Shown here piece after piece: positions 27,093 through 36,000 of a stretch of DNA of 64,000 nt (positions within the stretch are counted from its first letter, which is position 1; every line of letters starts with the position of its first letter). The DNA comes from JAHTBL01 sp038532735 (GTDB lineage: Bacteria > Pseudomonadota > Alphaproteobacteria > Rhodobacterales > Rhodobacteraceae), in NCBI GenBank assembly GCA_038532735.1, contig JBCBAC010000001.1, forward strand, positions 434,001 through 498,000, given 5' to 3'. The notes under the pieces are model-generated. The model was not told where the DNA came from. It searched no databases and saw nothing but the letters and a program-made list of their open reading frames with translations. The translations under genes and the position numbers were made by a program.

Positions 27093-27104
27093 TCTTGCGG
27101 CGCG

Positions 27105-27116
27105 GTTAGCGCTAAC
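27105..27116 (+). promoter_or_regulatory. LacI-family operator-like palindrome upstream of sugar kinase
   Basis: GTTAGCGCTAAC is a perfect 12-bp palindrome centred 32 bp upstream of the kinase ATG and 18 bp after the dabA stop. Sites of the form TGTTAGCGCTAACA are widespread operators of LacI-family sugar regulators in alphaproteobacteria. No LacI gene lies in the window, so the regulator would act from elsewhere. The flanking GCGCG/CGCGC could alternatively extend it into an RNA hairpin. Confidence 0.55.
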
Positions 27117-27142
27117 TCCCGCGCAATGTGGAGGAGGCGCTG

Positions 27143-28069
27143 ATGATCGCGGTTGGTGGAGAGAACCTGATTGATTTCGTACAGGCGGCGGGCGAGGGCT
27201 TGCCGTCTTACATCGCGAACCCCGGCGGCTCCCCCTATAACTGCGCGATTGCTTTGGCGCGGCAGGGGGTCGAGACGGGCTATATGACGCCGGTTTCAAC
27301 GGATGCGTTGGGCGGTTTGTTGACCGGGCGGTTGGAAGCCGATGGCGTCACGCTTTTGGCAGAGCGGAGCGAGAAGCCGACATCGCTTGCGGTGGTGTCC
27401 CTTGAAGATGGCATCCCGACCTATGCGTTTCACCGCAGTGGCACCGCCGAGCGGCAGGTGGATGCGGAGATGCTGGAGCGGATCACGCCCGACGCGATGG
27501 AGGTGTTCCACGTGGGCGGTCTGGCGGTTGCGGATGGCGCGGATGCGGATGCTTGGCAGGCCTACTTCAGCGTCTGTGCCGCGCGAGGCATTTGCACGTC
27601 GCTGGACCCGAATGTGCGGGCGTCGCTGATTTCAGATCGGGATGCTTACATGGCACGGATGGAGTGGTTGCTGGCCGATGCGCGGGTTCTCAAGCTGAGC
27701 GACGAGGATCTGCTGTGGATGTATCCGGAAGCGGAGCTGGACGCCGCAATTGAGGTTCTGCGTGGCAAAACGCAGGCCGCGTTGGTTGTGGTGACTTTGG
27801 GGCCGGAGGGTGCGATTGGTTTTGCGGGCGGTCATCGTGTTGCGATCCCGGCGGCTCCGGTGGAGCCGCTGATTGATACGGTCGGAGCGGGCGACACGTT
27901 CATGGCGACGCTGCTCGCGCAGATTGCGCGGGACGGGATGTTGAGCGCGGAGGCATTGGGCGAGATGTCGGATGAGGCCTTGGAGAGTTTGTTAAGCAAG
28001 GCGTCAAAGGCGGCGGCGATTAATTGCACGCGTTCGGGGTGCAATCCACCATACCTATCTGAACTTTAA
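27143..28069 (+). CDS. PfkB-family carbohydrate kinase
   Basis: This sugar kinase of about 308 aa is of the ribokinase/fructokinase fold. The N-terminal Gly-rich signature appears as ANPGGSPYNCAIALARQG, and the C-terminal ATP/anion-hole motif is DTVGAGDTFMATLL, with the catalytic Asp in GAGD. It phosphorylates a sugar, most plausibly fructose or a related hexose, but the substrate cannot be read from sequence. The ATG follows GGAGGAGG. It lies downstream of dabA but has its own operator-like palindrome, so it may be independently controlled. Confidence 0.92.
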   Translation: MIAVGGENLIDFVQAAGEGLPSYIANPGGSPYNCAIALARQGVETGYMTPVSTDALGGLLTGRLEADGVTLLAERSEKPTSLAVVSLEDGIPTYAFHRSGTAERQVDAEMLERITPDAMEVFHVGGLAVADGADADAWQAYFSVCAARGICTSLDPNVRASLISDRDAYMARMEWLLADARVLKLSDEDLLWMYPEAELDAAIEVLRGKTQAALVVVTLGPEGAIGFAGGHRVAIPAAPVEPLIDTVGAGDTFMATLLAQIARDGMLSAEALGEMSDEALESLLSKASKAAAINCTRSGCNPPYLSEL

Positions 28070-28079
28070 GGTTTTGCGC

Positions 28080-28134
28080 TTTGGCTTCGCCAAATCGCAG
28101 TGCCTCCGGCGGGGATATTTTAGCAAAGATGAAA
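28080..28134 (+). repeat. Dispersed intergenic repeat
   Basis: Just after the sugar kinase stop there is a small hairpin TTTGGC-TTC-GCCAAA, then GCCTCCGGC, then GGGGATATTTTAGCAAAGATG. This matches the architecture of the other copies in the window: one or two hairpins, then GG(A/T)ATATTT, then a run resembling CAAAAGAAG. It fills the gap before the convergent FrhB-family gene. Confidence 0.55.
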
Positions 28135-28135
28135 C

Positions 28136-29356
28136 CTAGCGCGTCTCATCCTTTTCGGGGGTGAGGTCGTAGGGTTTGGCCAGCGCCCAGACATGGGCCG
28201 GGATCATCCATTTCATCTTTCGAGGCTGTTCGCGGCGTAGATGCAGGATGGATTCGACGGCTTTCATCTCAACCCGTGCACGGGCGAATTCGAGCCCGCG
28301 CGGGCCGATCTTGGGCATCAGCCAAGCAACGATGGGGCGGACCCAGTCGGGCATTTTGCGCAAAGGGAGGCCTCCGGCGGCGCGGGCGGTGTTTTCCTTG
28401 AAGCCTTTGACGGCACCTGTGCGTTTGCCTTTGTCACCGGGGGTGGAGAGGCGAACCTCACCTTCGAGGCGGTCGAGCAGCTCTTGCCCGCGGTCGTTGC
28501 GCACAATCAGCCATTGCGCGCCCTCGCCGCCCATGTAGCCGACGGTGATATCTGCGAGACTGTTGGTGTAGTCCACGCAGGTGCGGCAGGTGAGTGGGAA
28601 GAAGTCCGGCGCGAGATCGGAGAGTGGGAGTTTGAGGAAGGGGATCGTCTTTTGACGCCCATCCTGAAACCTCAGTTCGACATGATAGTCGGCGCGGAAT
28701 TCAAGATAGGTGATGCTGTCCGGATCATCGGAGAGGCGCGCGAGGAAGTCGTGGAAATTTTCGGTCGTTGTGTTGTCGGAACAGGGCGTGCCGATGACGT
28801 AGAGGCGCTCGAGACCTAGTTGTTTTTCAATCCAGCGGAGCGCGTAGACCTGACAGGGGATGCCGATGATGGCGAGGCGTTTATGGCCTGCCTCTGCCGC
28901 CGGCTCCAAGAGCGACAGAAGCGGGGCGTAGCCCATGCGCATGCCGCGGACTTGCGCCATTTGAGCGGGGTCGGTGACGATGACGGGCATCGGTTTCCAT
29001 TTGTCATCCGGGTCGGGCGCCATGGTGAGGACAGCATCGACAGCGCCGTCTTCAAGCAGCTTTTGGGCGATGCGGGTGGTTAGCCCTGTCCATTGCGCGC
29101 CTTCGAGCGGTTCTTTCAGCGCCGCACGATACATCTTGCGGTAGGGGCCAAAGAACCGCTCATCCGTCTTGGGGTTGCGCTGTCGGCCCTGAACGCGGTC
29201 CTCCATCGTGGGGTAATCGGGGCGGATGAATTGGCAGGCTTGCCCGCACTGCCCGGCCAGTTTCGTGCGCGACAGGCCGCAATCGGTGCAGAGCGACCGA
29301 GGGGCGGCAGCGCGCGGTTCTGGCGCATAAAGCTGGGGCGGAACGATGTCCTTCAT
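28136..29356 (-). CDS. FrhB-family iron-sulfur flavoprotein (possible ferredoxin-dependent reductase)
   Basis: This 406-aa protein has FrhB N- and C-terminal domains (coenzyme F420 hydrogenase/dehydrogenase beta-subunit family). Iron-sulfur-type cysteines occur near the start (Cys23, Cys26, Cys37, Cys41 in SLCTDCGLSRTK and GQCGQACQF) and later in PLTCRTCVDYTN. Rhodobacterales are not known to make F420, so a flavin- and ferredoxin-using reductase is more likely. BciB, the divinyl (proto)chlorophyllide 8-vinyl reductase, and 7-hydroxymethyl chlorophyll a reductase belong here. No photosynthesis genes are nearby, so the substrate is open. Confidence 0.85.
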   Translation of the reverse strand: MKDIVPPQLYAPEPRAAAPRSLCTDCGLSRTKLAGQCGQACQFIRPDYPTMEDRVQGRQRNPKTDERFFGPYRKMYRAALKEPLEGAQWTGLTTRIAQKLLEDGAVDAVLTMAPDPDDKWKPMPVIVTDPAQMAQVRGMRMGYAPLLSLLEPAAEAGHKRLAIIGIPCQVYALRWIEKQLGLERLYVIGTPCSDNTTTENFHDFLARLSDDPDSITYLEFRADYHVELRFQDGRQKTIPFLKLPLSDLAPDFFPLTCRTCVDYTNSLADITVGYMGGEGAQWLIVRNDRGQELLDRLEGEVRLSTPGDKGKRTGAVKGFKENTARAAGGLPLRKMPDWVRPIVAWLMPKIGPRGLEFARARVEMKAVESILHLRREQPRKMKWMIPAHVWALAKPYDLTPEKDETR

Positions 29357-29474
29357 GGGCTGAGTTTACGCCTGAGACCATAGAGGTGTCTAGTAAACTT
29401 GACAGATGTGGTGTCGCATCTTGCATGGCCCTCCCATCCATGCGACGGGAGCGCGATCTGGAAGCGGAGCCTTC

Positions 29475-30659
29475 ATGCGCCTTGGACTGTTTTTTCTGGT
29501 GGTGGCCTATGTGCTGAGCCAGTTTTACCGCGCGTTTCTGGCGGTGCTGACGCCTATGCTGGAGGCCGATATCGGGGCGACGGCAGACGATCTGGCGACC
29601 GCTTCGGGCCTGTGGTTCTTGGTCTTTGCCTGCATGCAAATCCCGGTGGGCTGGGCGCTGGACACGGTCGGGCCACGACGCACAGCCGGCGTTTTGCTGG
29701 CGCTGGGGGCCGCGGGCGGGGCGTTCGTGTTCGCGGGGGCGAGTAGCCCGGCGCATATCTCGGTCGCGATGGTGCTGATCGGGATTGGGTGCTCTCCGGT
29801 GCTGATGTCGTCTTATTATATCTTCGCGAAGGTCTATTCTCCGGCGGTTTTTGCGACGCTCGCCGGCGCTGTGATCGGGATTGGATCGCTGGGCAATCTG
29901 GCGGGATCAGTGCCGATGGCTTGGGCGGTGGAGGCCTTTGGCTGGCGCGAAACTTTGGCGGGCTTGGGCGTAGTGACACTGGTCGTGGCCGTCGCACTCA
30001 TGGTCTTCATCACAGACCCGCCACGAGATGAGATCGCACCGAAAGGCTCTGTGCTGGACCTGCTGCGGCTGCCCGCGCTGTGGTTCATCTTTCCCCTGAT
30101 GTTCGTGAATTACGCACCCTCGGCGGGCATCCGGGGGCTGTGGATCGGGCCTTACCTAAGCGATGTCTACGGGCTGGACGCAGGTGGAATCGGGCAGATC
30201 ACGCTTGTCATGGGGCTGGCGATGATCCTTGGCAATTTTGTCTACGGGCCGCTGGATCGTCTGCTGCCTTCACGCAAATGGATCGTGTTCACGGGCAATG
30301 CGCTTGGGGCGCTGGCGTGCTTTGCGCTTTACTGGGTCCCTGCCGGGACGCTGACCTATGCGGCGATCCTGTTGGCCGCGATTGGGTTTTTTGGGGCCTC
30401 TTTCCCGGTGGTAATCGCCCATGCAAAAGAGTTCTTCCCTGCGCATCTGACCGGGCGCGGTGTGACCCTGCTGAACCTCTTTGGGATTGGAGGTGTTGGT
30501 ATCATGCAGGTTGTCACGGGCCGCGTGCATAGCGCGACACAAGGGGCTACGGCTGACCCCTATCAGGCGATTTTCGGGCTCTTTGGTCTGCTGGTTGTGG
30601 CGGGGCTTGCGGTCTACCTCTTTGCCAAGGAACGCCCGGTTTCTGCACCAAGGGGCTAG
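29475..30659 (+). CDS. Major facilitator superfamily transporter
   Basis: This protein of about 394 aa has twelve predicted helices and MFS-like sequence (PVGWALDTVGPRRTAGVLLALGAAG). The ATG follows CGGAGCCTTC; upstream in-frame sequence to 29406 is not membrane-like and probably not translated. The gene is divergent from the FrhB-family gene with about 118 bp between starts. The substrate is unknown. Confidence 0.9.
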   Translation: MRLGLFFLVVAYVLSQFYRAFLAVLTPMLEADIGATADDLATASGLWFLVFACMQIPVGWALDTVGPRRTAGVLLALGAAGGAFVFAGASSPAHISVAMVLIGIGCSPVLMSSYYIFAKVYSPAVFATLAGAVIGIGSLGNLAGSVPMAWAVEAFGWRETLAGLGVVTLVVAVALMVFITDPPRDEIAPKGSVLDLLRLPALWFIFPLMFVNYAPSAGIRGLWIGPYLSDVYGLDAGGIGQITLVMGLAMILGNFVYGPLDRLLPSRKWIVFTGNALGALACFALYWVPAGTLTYAAILLAAIGFFGASFPVVIAHAKEFFPAHLTGRGVTLLNLFGIGGVGIMQVVTGRVHSATQGATADPYQAIFGLFGLLVVAGLAVYLFAKERPVSAPRG

Positions 30660-30714
30660 CCATCGCAGCAATCCGCCGTTAGGAGGCGCGCAACCCCCCA
30701 TAAGGACATCCCTC

Positions 30715-32205
30715 ATGTTCGCATCCTATACCGCCAATCTGCGCCAGGACTGGCTTGGCAATATTCGTCCTGATCTGTTGGCAGGCCTTGTCGTGGCGCT
30801 TGCCCTGATCCCCGAGGCGATTGCCTTTTCGATTATCGCAGGCGTGGACCCGAAGGTTGGTCTGTACGCGTCTTTTTCCATCGCGGTGATTACGGCGATT
30901 GTGGGCGGTCGGCCCGGTATGATTTCGGCAGCGACAGCGGCGACTGCGGTGCTGATGGTAACGTTGGTGAAAGAGCACGGGCTGCAGTATTTGCTCGCCG
31001 CGTCCGTGCTGGCGGGGCTGTTGCAGATTGGCGCGGGGCTTTTGAAGCTGGGCTCGGTCATGCGGTTCGTGTCGAAATCGGTGATGACTGGGTTCGTGAA
31101 TGCGCTGGCGATCCTGATCTTCATGGCGCAGCTGCCCGAGCTGATTGGCGTGCCATGGCTGACCTATGTAATGGTCGCTGGGGGCCTTGCGATCATCTAC
31201 CTTTTTCCTTATGTGACCATGGCGATCCCCTCGCCGCTCGTGTGCATCATCGTACTGACCTCGCTGGCGCTGTTCATGGGCATGGACCTGCGGACCGTGG
31301 GCGATATGGGCGAGTTGCCGTCTACTTTCCCGATCTTCCTGATCCCCGACATTCCGCTGAATCTTGAGACCTTGCAGATCATCCTGCCGTATTCTGCGGC
31401 GATTGCCGTCGTGGGGCTGTTGGAGAGCCTGATGACCGCCACGCTGGTGGATGATCTGACCGACACGACATCAGACAAGAACCGCGAGTGCATTGGTCAG
31501 GGTGTGGCGAACACGGCGACCGGCTTTATCGGCGGCATGGCGGGCTGCGCGATGATCGGGCAGTCGATGATCAACGTGAAATCCGGAGGACGCGGACGCT
31601 TGTCGTGTTTCTCCGCCGGTGTGTTTCTGCTGTTCCTGATCGTTGTGCTGGGTGACATCGTGTCAATGATCCCGATGGCTGCGCTGGTCGCGATCATGAT
31701 CATGGTGTCGATCGGGACGTTCTCTTGGTCGTCGATCAAGGACCTGCGGGAGCATCCGCGGTCTTCCTCTGTCGTGATGCTCGCGACAGTGGCGGTCACG
31801 GTCTACACTCATAACCTAGCCATTGGTGTGCTGACCGGCGTGCTTCTGTCAGGCATCTTCTTTGCGGGTAAGATCGCGCAGATTTTCCGCGTGTCGTCTG
31901 AGCTGTCACAGGACCGCCGCCACCGGACTTATGTCGTTGAAGGGCAGGTGTTCTTTGCCTCCTCCGATGCGTTCACCGCTGCTTTCGATTTCCACGAAGC
32001 GCTGGAGCGCGTCACGATTGACGTCAGCCGCGCGCATATCTGGGATATCTCGTCGGTTGCGGCGCTCGACATGGTTGTGCTCAAGTTCCGTAGGGATGGT
32101 GCCGAAGTCGAGGTTGTCGGCCTCAATGAGGCGTCCGAGACCATCGTGGACAAGCTGGGTGTCGCGGATAAACCGGGCGCAATGGACGACCTTCTGGGTC
32201 ACTGA
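30715..32205 (+). CDS. SulP-family inorganic anion transporter with STAS domain
   Basis: This protein of about 496 aa has an N-terminal SulP membrane domain (RPDLLAGLVVALALIPEAIAFS at the first helices) and a C-terminal cytoplasmic STAS domain (about residues 395-490, including ERVTIDVSRAHIWDISSVAALD). SulP members carry sulfate, bicarbonate or other anions, and BicA-type bicarbonate transporters are in this family. The ATG follows AAGGAC. It forms a two-gene unit with a tandem universal stress protein 12 bp downstream. Nearby dabBA and carbonic anhydrase genes make bicarbonate a reasonable guess but not a demonstrated one. Confidence 0.93.
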   Translation: MFASYTANLRQDWLGNIRPDLLAGLVVALALIPEAIAFSIIAGVDPKVGLYASFSIAVITAIVGGRPGMISAATAATAVLMVTLVKEHGLQYLLAASVLAGLLQIGAGLLKLGSVMRFVSKSVMTGFVNALAILIFMAQLPELIGVPWLTYVMVAGGLAIIYLFPYVTMAIPSPLVCIIVLTSLALFMGMDLRTVGDMGELPSTFPIFLIPDIPLNLETLQIILPYSAAIAVVGLLESLMTATLVDDLTDTTSDKNRECIGQGVANTATGFIGGMAGCAMIGQSMINVKSGGRGRLSCFSAGVFLLFLIVVLGDIVSMIPMAALVAIMIMVSIGTFSWSSIKDLREHPRSSSVVMLATVAVTVYTHNLAIGVLTGVLLSGIFFAGKIAQIFRVSSELSQDRRHRTYVVEGQVFFASSDAFTAAFDFHEALERVTIDVSRAHIWDISSVAALDMVVLKFRRDGAEVEVVGLNEASETIVDKLGVADKPGAMDDLLGH

Positions 32206-32217
32206 GGGAGAACCGCT

Positions 32218-33063
32218 ATGTCAAAAATCGTCGCTCTGGTGGATGGCTCCCCGTATTCTGCAACGGTCTGTGAAGCTGCAGCCTGGATTGCCAAGCGCAA
32301 AGGCGCCTCCGTCGAGATCGCGCATATTCTGGGGCCGCGCCAGAAGGGCACGTCGGACCTTTCTGGCAATATCGGGCTGGGCGCGCGGACCAAGTTGATG
32401 GACGAACTGGCGACGCTGGATGCTGAACGCGCCAAGCTGGCGCAAAAGCGCGGGCGGGCGATACTGGAGGACGCGGAAGCCATACTTGAGAAGGCAGGCG
32501 TTCCTGTTGAAATTCATCTGCGAAATGGCGATCTGGTGGAAGAACTGCACCGTCTGGAAGAGGGCGCGGATCTGGTTATCGTCGGCAAGCGCGGCGAGGC
32601 CGCAGATTATGCCAAGATGCATCTGGGTTCGAACCTTGAGCGGGTCGTGCGGTCGGTCACGAAGCCGATCCTTGTGTCTTCGCAGGTGTTCAAACCGGTC
32701 GAGACGATCATGGTCGCGTTCGATGGCGGCAATTCAGCGTTGAAAGCGGTCGATCATTTGGCGCGCTCTGAAGTCTTTGGCGGGCTGAAATGCCATTTGC
32801 TGTTCGTTGGGGCCGAAACAGAAGACAGCCGCCGCGCAATCGAAGGGGCGGCAGCGCTTTTGAAAGGGGCGGGCTATGATGTCAGCCATGAGATCACCAG
32901 CGGCACGCCGGATGAGGTGATCGCAGATCGTCTTCTGGCGGGCGAGGCCGAGATGCTGGTGATGGGCGCATACGGGCATTCGCGTATTCGCAACTTGATC
33001 ATTGGCTCGACGACGACCGAGATGATCCGGTCGTGCCGCGTGCCCTTATTGTTGTTCCGCTAG
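32218..33063 (+). CDS. Tandem universal stress protein (two UspA domains)
   Basis: This 281-aa protein has two UspA folds, about residues 1-150 and 155-281. The second ends with the ATP-binding-type motif MGAYGHSRIRNLIIGSTTTEMIRSCRVPLLL. The first has a related but altered segment, VGKRGEAADYAKMHLGSNLERVVRSVTKPIL. It follows the SulP gene closely and is probably cotranscribed. A regulatory or nucleotide-sensing role for the transporter is plausible from this pairing, but not shown. Confidence 0.92.
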   Translation: MSKIVALVDGSPYSATVCEAAAWIAKRKGASVEIAHILGPRQKGTSDLSGNIGLGARTKLMDELATLDAERAKLAQKRGRAILEDAEAILEKAGVPVEIHLRNGDLVEELHRLEEGADLVIVGKRGEAADYAKMHLGSNLERVVRSVTKPILVSSQVFKPVETIMVAFDGGNSALKAVDHLARSEVFGGLKCHLLFVGAETEDSRRAIEGAAALLKGAGYDVSHEITSGTPDEVIADRLLAGEAEMLVMGAYGHSRIRNLIIGSTTTEMIRSCRVPLLLFR

Positions 33064-33150
33064 GGGCTCTGCCCCCGCCGCATTCGCGGCTCCCCCGGAG
33101 GTATTTATGCACAAAAGAAGGCCGTTAACCTTAATGCGAGGTTAACGGCC
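33063..33150 (+). repeat. Dispersed intergenic repeat, full-length copy A
   Basis: The element starts at the USP stop codon. It holds hairpin GGGGC-TCT-GCCCC, a second hairpin GCCGC-ATTC-GCGGC, then CCGGAGGTATTTATGCACAA and AAGAAG, and ends in an 11-bp perfect inverted repeat GGCCGTTAACC/GGTTAACGGCC around 9 bp. Copy B near 54.0 kb has the same parts in the same order, with compensating bases in the second hairpin. The terminal inverted repeat may also serve as a transcription-ending hairpin. Confidence 0.8.
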
Positions 33151-33151
33151 C

Positions 33152-33186
33152 CTTCATCTTGGCAAAAAACTCCCGCCGGAGGCATC
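33152..33186 (-). repeat. Dispersed intergenic repeat, inverted copy
   Basis: Read on the minus strand, directly after the helicase stop codon, the sequence contains GCCTCCGGCGGGAG, a T run, GCCAAGATGAAGG. This is the short version of the element, in inverted orientation and almost touching copy A. Each copy therefore follows the 3' end of the gene it shares a strand with. Confidence 0.55.
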
Positions 33187-33187
33187 C

Positions 33188-34507
33188 TTACGCTGCGGGT
33201 TTGCGACGCCGGCTGCCGGAACGGCGCTTCGATTTGGGTTTGCCAAAACTCTTGCCGCCCTCGGGGCGTCCGCCCTGTTTGCGCTCGCCCTGGGACCGGC
33301 CCCCGCCCCCTTTGTTTCCCCCGAACCGGCGACGGCTCTTTTGTTGCGAGGCTTTGCGGCCGGGGCGGTCTTCCTCTTCCGGCTCGACACCTGAGGCGAC
33401 GGGAATCGTGAACTTCATCACCTTTTGAATATCGCGCAGAAGGCCAATCTCTGGCCCGCCGACAAAGGCGATGGCTTTGCCGTCTTTGCCTGCGCGTGCG
33501 GTTCGTCCGATCCGGTGCACATAGTTTTCAGGCACATCGGGGAGGTCGTAGTTATAGACATGCGTCACCGAGGGGATATCGATGCCACGGGCCGCCACGT
33601 CGGTGGCAACAAGGACATTCGCCTCGTTCCCCTTGAACGCTCGAATGGCGCGGTCGCGCTGGCCTTGGCTTTTGTTGCCGTGGACTGAAACGGCTTTGAA
33701 CCCGTCCGCCACAAGCGATTTCATGAGCTTTTCGGCCCCGTGCTTGGTGCGTGAGAAGACGATGGCTTGACCGTTTGGCGCGGCGCGCAAGCATTCCTTG
33801 AGCTTTTCGGGCTTGGCGGCTTGCTGGACGTAATGCAGCTCTTGCTTGATCTTGTCAGCGGCCTTGCCGGGGGGCGAGACCTGCACCCGGCGGGGGTTTG
33901 TCAGGTAGGCTGCGGACAGTTCCTCCATCTGTTTGGGCATCGTGGCCGAAAACAGCATCGTCTGCCGCGGCGTGCCCAGAAGCGGCGCGATCTGGCGCAG
34001 GGCGTGGATAAAGCCGAGATCAAGCATCTGGTCGGCCTCGTCCAGCACCAGCGAGGTGGCACTGTTCAGATAGACCGCCTTGCGCTCCAGCAGGTCAATC
34101 AGGCGACCAGGCGTGGCGACAAGGATGTCGGTGCCGCGCGCCAATTGCTGGGTTTGGCGGTTGATGGACTGGCCACCCACTACGAAATTCACCCGCAGCG
34201 GCGTGCCTGCGACGAAGACTTTCAGGTTGTCGCAGATCTGATTCACTAACTCCCGCGTGGGTGCAAGGATCAGGGCGCGCACGGATTTCGGATGCGGCTT
34301 TTCGCGATGCTCCAGCAGGCGGTGGACCATGGGCAGGCCAAAGGCGGCGGTTTTGCCGGTTCCGGTCTGGGCGAGGCCCATGACGTCATGGCCGTCCAGC
34401 ACAAGCGGGATCGCTTTGGCCTGAATGGGTGTTGCAGTGTCATAGCCCGCTTTGGCGATGTTTTTCATAAGTTGGGCGTCGAGCCCAAACAGCGTAAATT
34501 CGGTCAA
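33188..34507 (-). CDS. DEAD-box ATP-dependent RNA helicase
   Basis: This 439-aa RhlE-like helicase carries all core motifs: the Q-motif region (TPIQAKAIP), AQTGTGKT (motif I), PTRELVNQ (Ia), VLDEADQML (II), FSATMP (III), VATDVAARGID (V) and HRIGRTARAGKDG (VI). Residues from about 380 form a long Arg/Lys/Gly-rich tail, probably an RNA-binding extension. Such enzymes remodel ribosomal or messenger RNA, often at low temperature. A perfect hairpin lies 24 nt upstream of the start and may be in the 5' leader. Confidence 0.95.
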   Translation of the reverse strand: MTEFTLFGLDAQLMKNIAKAGYDTATPIQAKAIPLVLDGHDVMGLAQTGTGKTAAFGLPMVHRLLEHREKPHPKSVRALILAPTRELVNQICDNLKVFVAGTPLRVNFVVGGQSINRQTQQLARGTDILVATPGRLIDLLERKAVYLNSATSLVLDEADQMLDLGFIHALRQIAPLLGTPRQTMLFSATMPKQMEELSAAYLTNPRRVQVSPPGKAADKIKQELHYVQQAAKPEKLKECLRAAPNGQAIVFSRTKHGAEKLMKSLVADGFKAVSVHGNKSQGQRDRAIRAFKGNEANVLVATDVAARGIDIPSVTHVYNYDLPDVPENYVHRIGRTARAGKDGKAIAFVGGPEIGLLRDIQKVMKFTIPVASGVEPEEEDRPGRKASQQKSRRRFGGNKGGGGRSQGERKQGGRPEGGKSFGKPKSKRRSGSRRRKPAA

Positions 34508-34880
34508 AAGATGACCCTTTCGGTTGGCGCTTTGGGAAATCCCAAAACGCAGTCACAGCGGTGCGTCCCCTTGTCAAAGGGTCGTCCGGTTGCGGTTCGC
34601 GGCCATCACGTCACGCAGTTGGGCCTCATGCCCGACATGCTCGCTGACCGTTAGCACCCCGCGTGATTTGGGAACTTGTTGGAAAATCGTTTCGGACTGG
34701 TGAACAGTCGCTGGATGCTCACGCGGCATCCTTGTAACCGCTAGATGGGGGCCCATGCCGGAATAGTCAATGAATTTCGCGGCGCTGCGGCGTCTGCGCC
34801 CTTTCGCAGGTGCAAAATAGGCGCTAAGAGGCCTCGTCCCGCTTCAGGGGCATCAAGTGAGACCGTGGAAGGACCCTGCT
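34508..34880. other. 373-bp gap between helicase and asd start codons
   Basis: This divergent region must hold promoters for both the helicase (minus) and asd (plus). I see one clear structure, TTTGGGAAATCCCAAA at 34531-34546, close to the helicase start. A 60-codon open frame on the minus strand (34574-34756) has no ribosome-binding site or recognisable product. No RNA gene or riboswitch pattern is recognisable. Confidence 0.5.
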
Positions 34881-35903
34881 ATGGGCTATAATGTCGTAAT
34901 CGTCGGCGCCACCGGGAATGTGGGCCGTGAAATGCTGAACATCCTTGAGGAACGCCAGTTCCCCATTGAGAAGATTGCCGTGCTGGCCTCGCGCCGGTCG
35001 ATTGGCACCGAGGTCAGCTTTGGCGACAAGACATTGAAGACACAGGATCTAGCCACGTTTGATTTCACCGGCTGGGACATGGCGCTCTTTGCCGTGGGAT
35101 CGGAAGCGACGAAAGAGCATGCGCCGAAAGCGGCAAAAGCGGGATGTGTCGTGATCGATAACAGCTCGCTCTATCGCTACGATCCCGACATCCCGCTGAT
35201 CGTGCCCGAGGTGAACCCCGAGGCCGTGCATGGTTATGCGAAGAAGAACATTATCGCGAACCCCAACTGCTCGACCGCGCAGATGGTTGTGGCCCTGAAG
35301 CCCTTGCATGATCGCGCGACGATCAAGCGGGTGGTTGTGTCGACCTATCAGTCGGTGTCGGGTGCCGGTAAGGACGGGATGGACGAGCTGTGGGAGCAGA
35401 CGAAGGCCGTCTACAACCCCACCAAGGACGTGCCGCCCGAGAAGTTCACCAAGCCCATCGCGTTCAACGTGATCCCGCATATCGATGTGTTCATGGAAGA
35501 CGGCTCCACCAAGGAAGAGTGGAAGATGGTCGCGGAGACGAAGAAGATCGTCGATCCGGCGATCAAGGTCACCGCGACTTGTGTGCGTGTGCCGGTTTTT
35601 GTGGGCCACTCTGAAGCGATCAATATCGAGTTTGAGGAGTTCGTCGATGAAGACGAGGTCCGCGATATCCTGCGCCAAGCACCCGGCCTCATGGTGATCG
35701 ATAAGCGCGAAGACGGTGGCTACGTATCGCCGGTCGAATGCGTCGGTGACTTCGCCACGTTCATCAGCCGCATCCGTCAGGACAGCACGATCGAGAACGG
35801 TATCAACCTGTGGTGCGTGTCCGACAACCTGCGCAAAGGGGCTGCGTTGAACGCGGTTCAGATCGCAGAGCTTTTGGGCCGTGAGGTTCTGAAAAAAGGC
35901 TAG
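34881..35903 (+). CDS. asd: Aspartate-semialdehyde dehydrogenase
   Basis: This enzyme of about 340 aa reduces aspartyl phosphate to aspartate semialdehyde with NADPH, feeding lysine/diaminopimelate, threonine and methionine synthesis. The N-terminal Rossmann motif is VVIVGATGNVGREML, and the active-site Cys130 lies in NPNCSTAQM. The start ATG preceding GYNVVIVG follows GGAAGGACC; an upstream in-frame start adds eight unlikely residues. It stands alone, flanked downstream by hairpin-rich repeat DNA. Confidence 0.97.
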   Translation: MGYNVVIVGATGNVGREMLNILEERQFPIEKIAVLASRRSIGTEVSFGDKTLKTQDLATFDFTGWDMALFAVGSEATKEHAPKAAKAGCVVIDNSSLYRYDPDIPLIVPEVNPEAVHGYAKKNIIANPNCSTAQMVVALKPLHDRATIKRVVVSTYQSVSGAGKDGMDELWEQTKAVYNPTKDVPPEKFTKPIAFNVIPHIDVFMEDGSTKEEWKMVAETKKIVDPAIKVTATCVRVPVFVGHSEAINIEFEEFVDEDEVRDILRQAPGLMVIDKREDGGYVSPVECVGDFATFISRIRQDSTIENGINLWCVSDNLRKGAALNAVQIAELLGREVLKKG

Positions 35904-35908
35904 GTTTT

Positions 35909-35990
35909 GCGCCCCGGCGATGCCGGGGGCGCTACGCTGGGGGGATTTCATCCCCCCAGACCCCCCTAGGATATTTCGAAAAAGCGAAGG
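35909..35990 (+). repeat. Dispersed intergenic repeat with two strong hairpins
   Basis: Six bases after the asd stop codon there are two GC-rich hairpins: GCGCCCCGGC-GAT-GCCGGGGGCGC (one bulged G) and CTGGGGGGAT-TTC-ATCCCCCCAG (perfect 10 bp). They are followed by CCCCCTAGGATATTTCGAAA and AAGCGAAGG. The order of hairpins, then GGATATTT, then an A-rich GAAGG end matches the other copies, although the hairpin sequences differ completely. It may act as an asd terminator or mRNA 3' stabiliser. Confidence 0.6.
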
Positions 35991-36000
35991 CGCGCGTGGG

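Noticed and set aside
34574..34756. 60-codon open frame in the helicase-asd gap
   Set aside because: It has no ribosome-binding site, signal or recognisable sequence. It is possible but unsupported.
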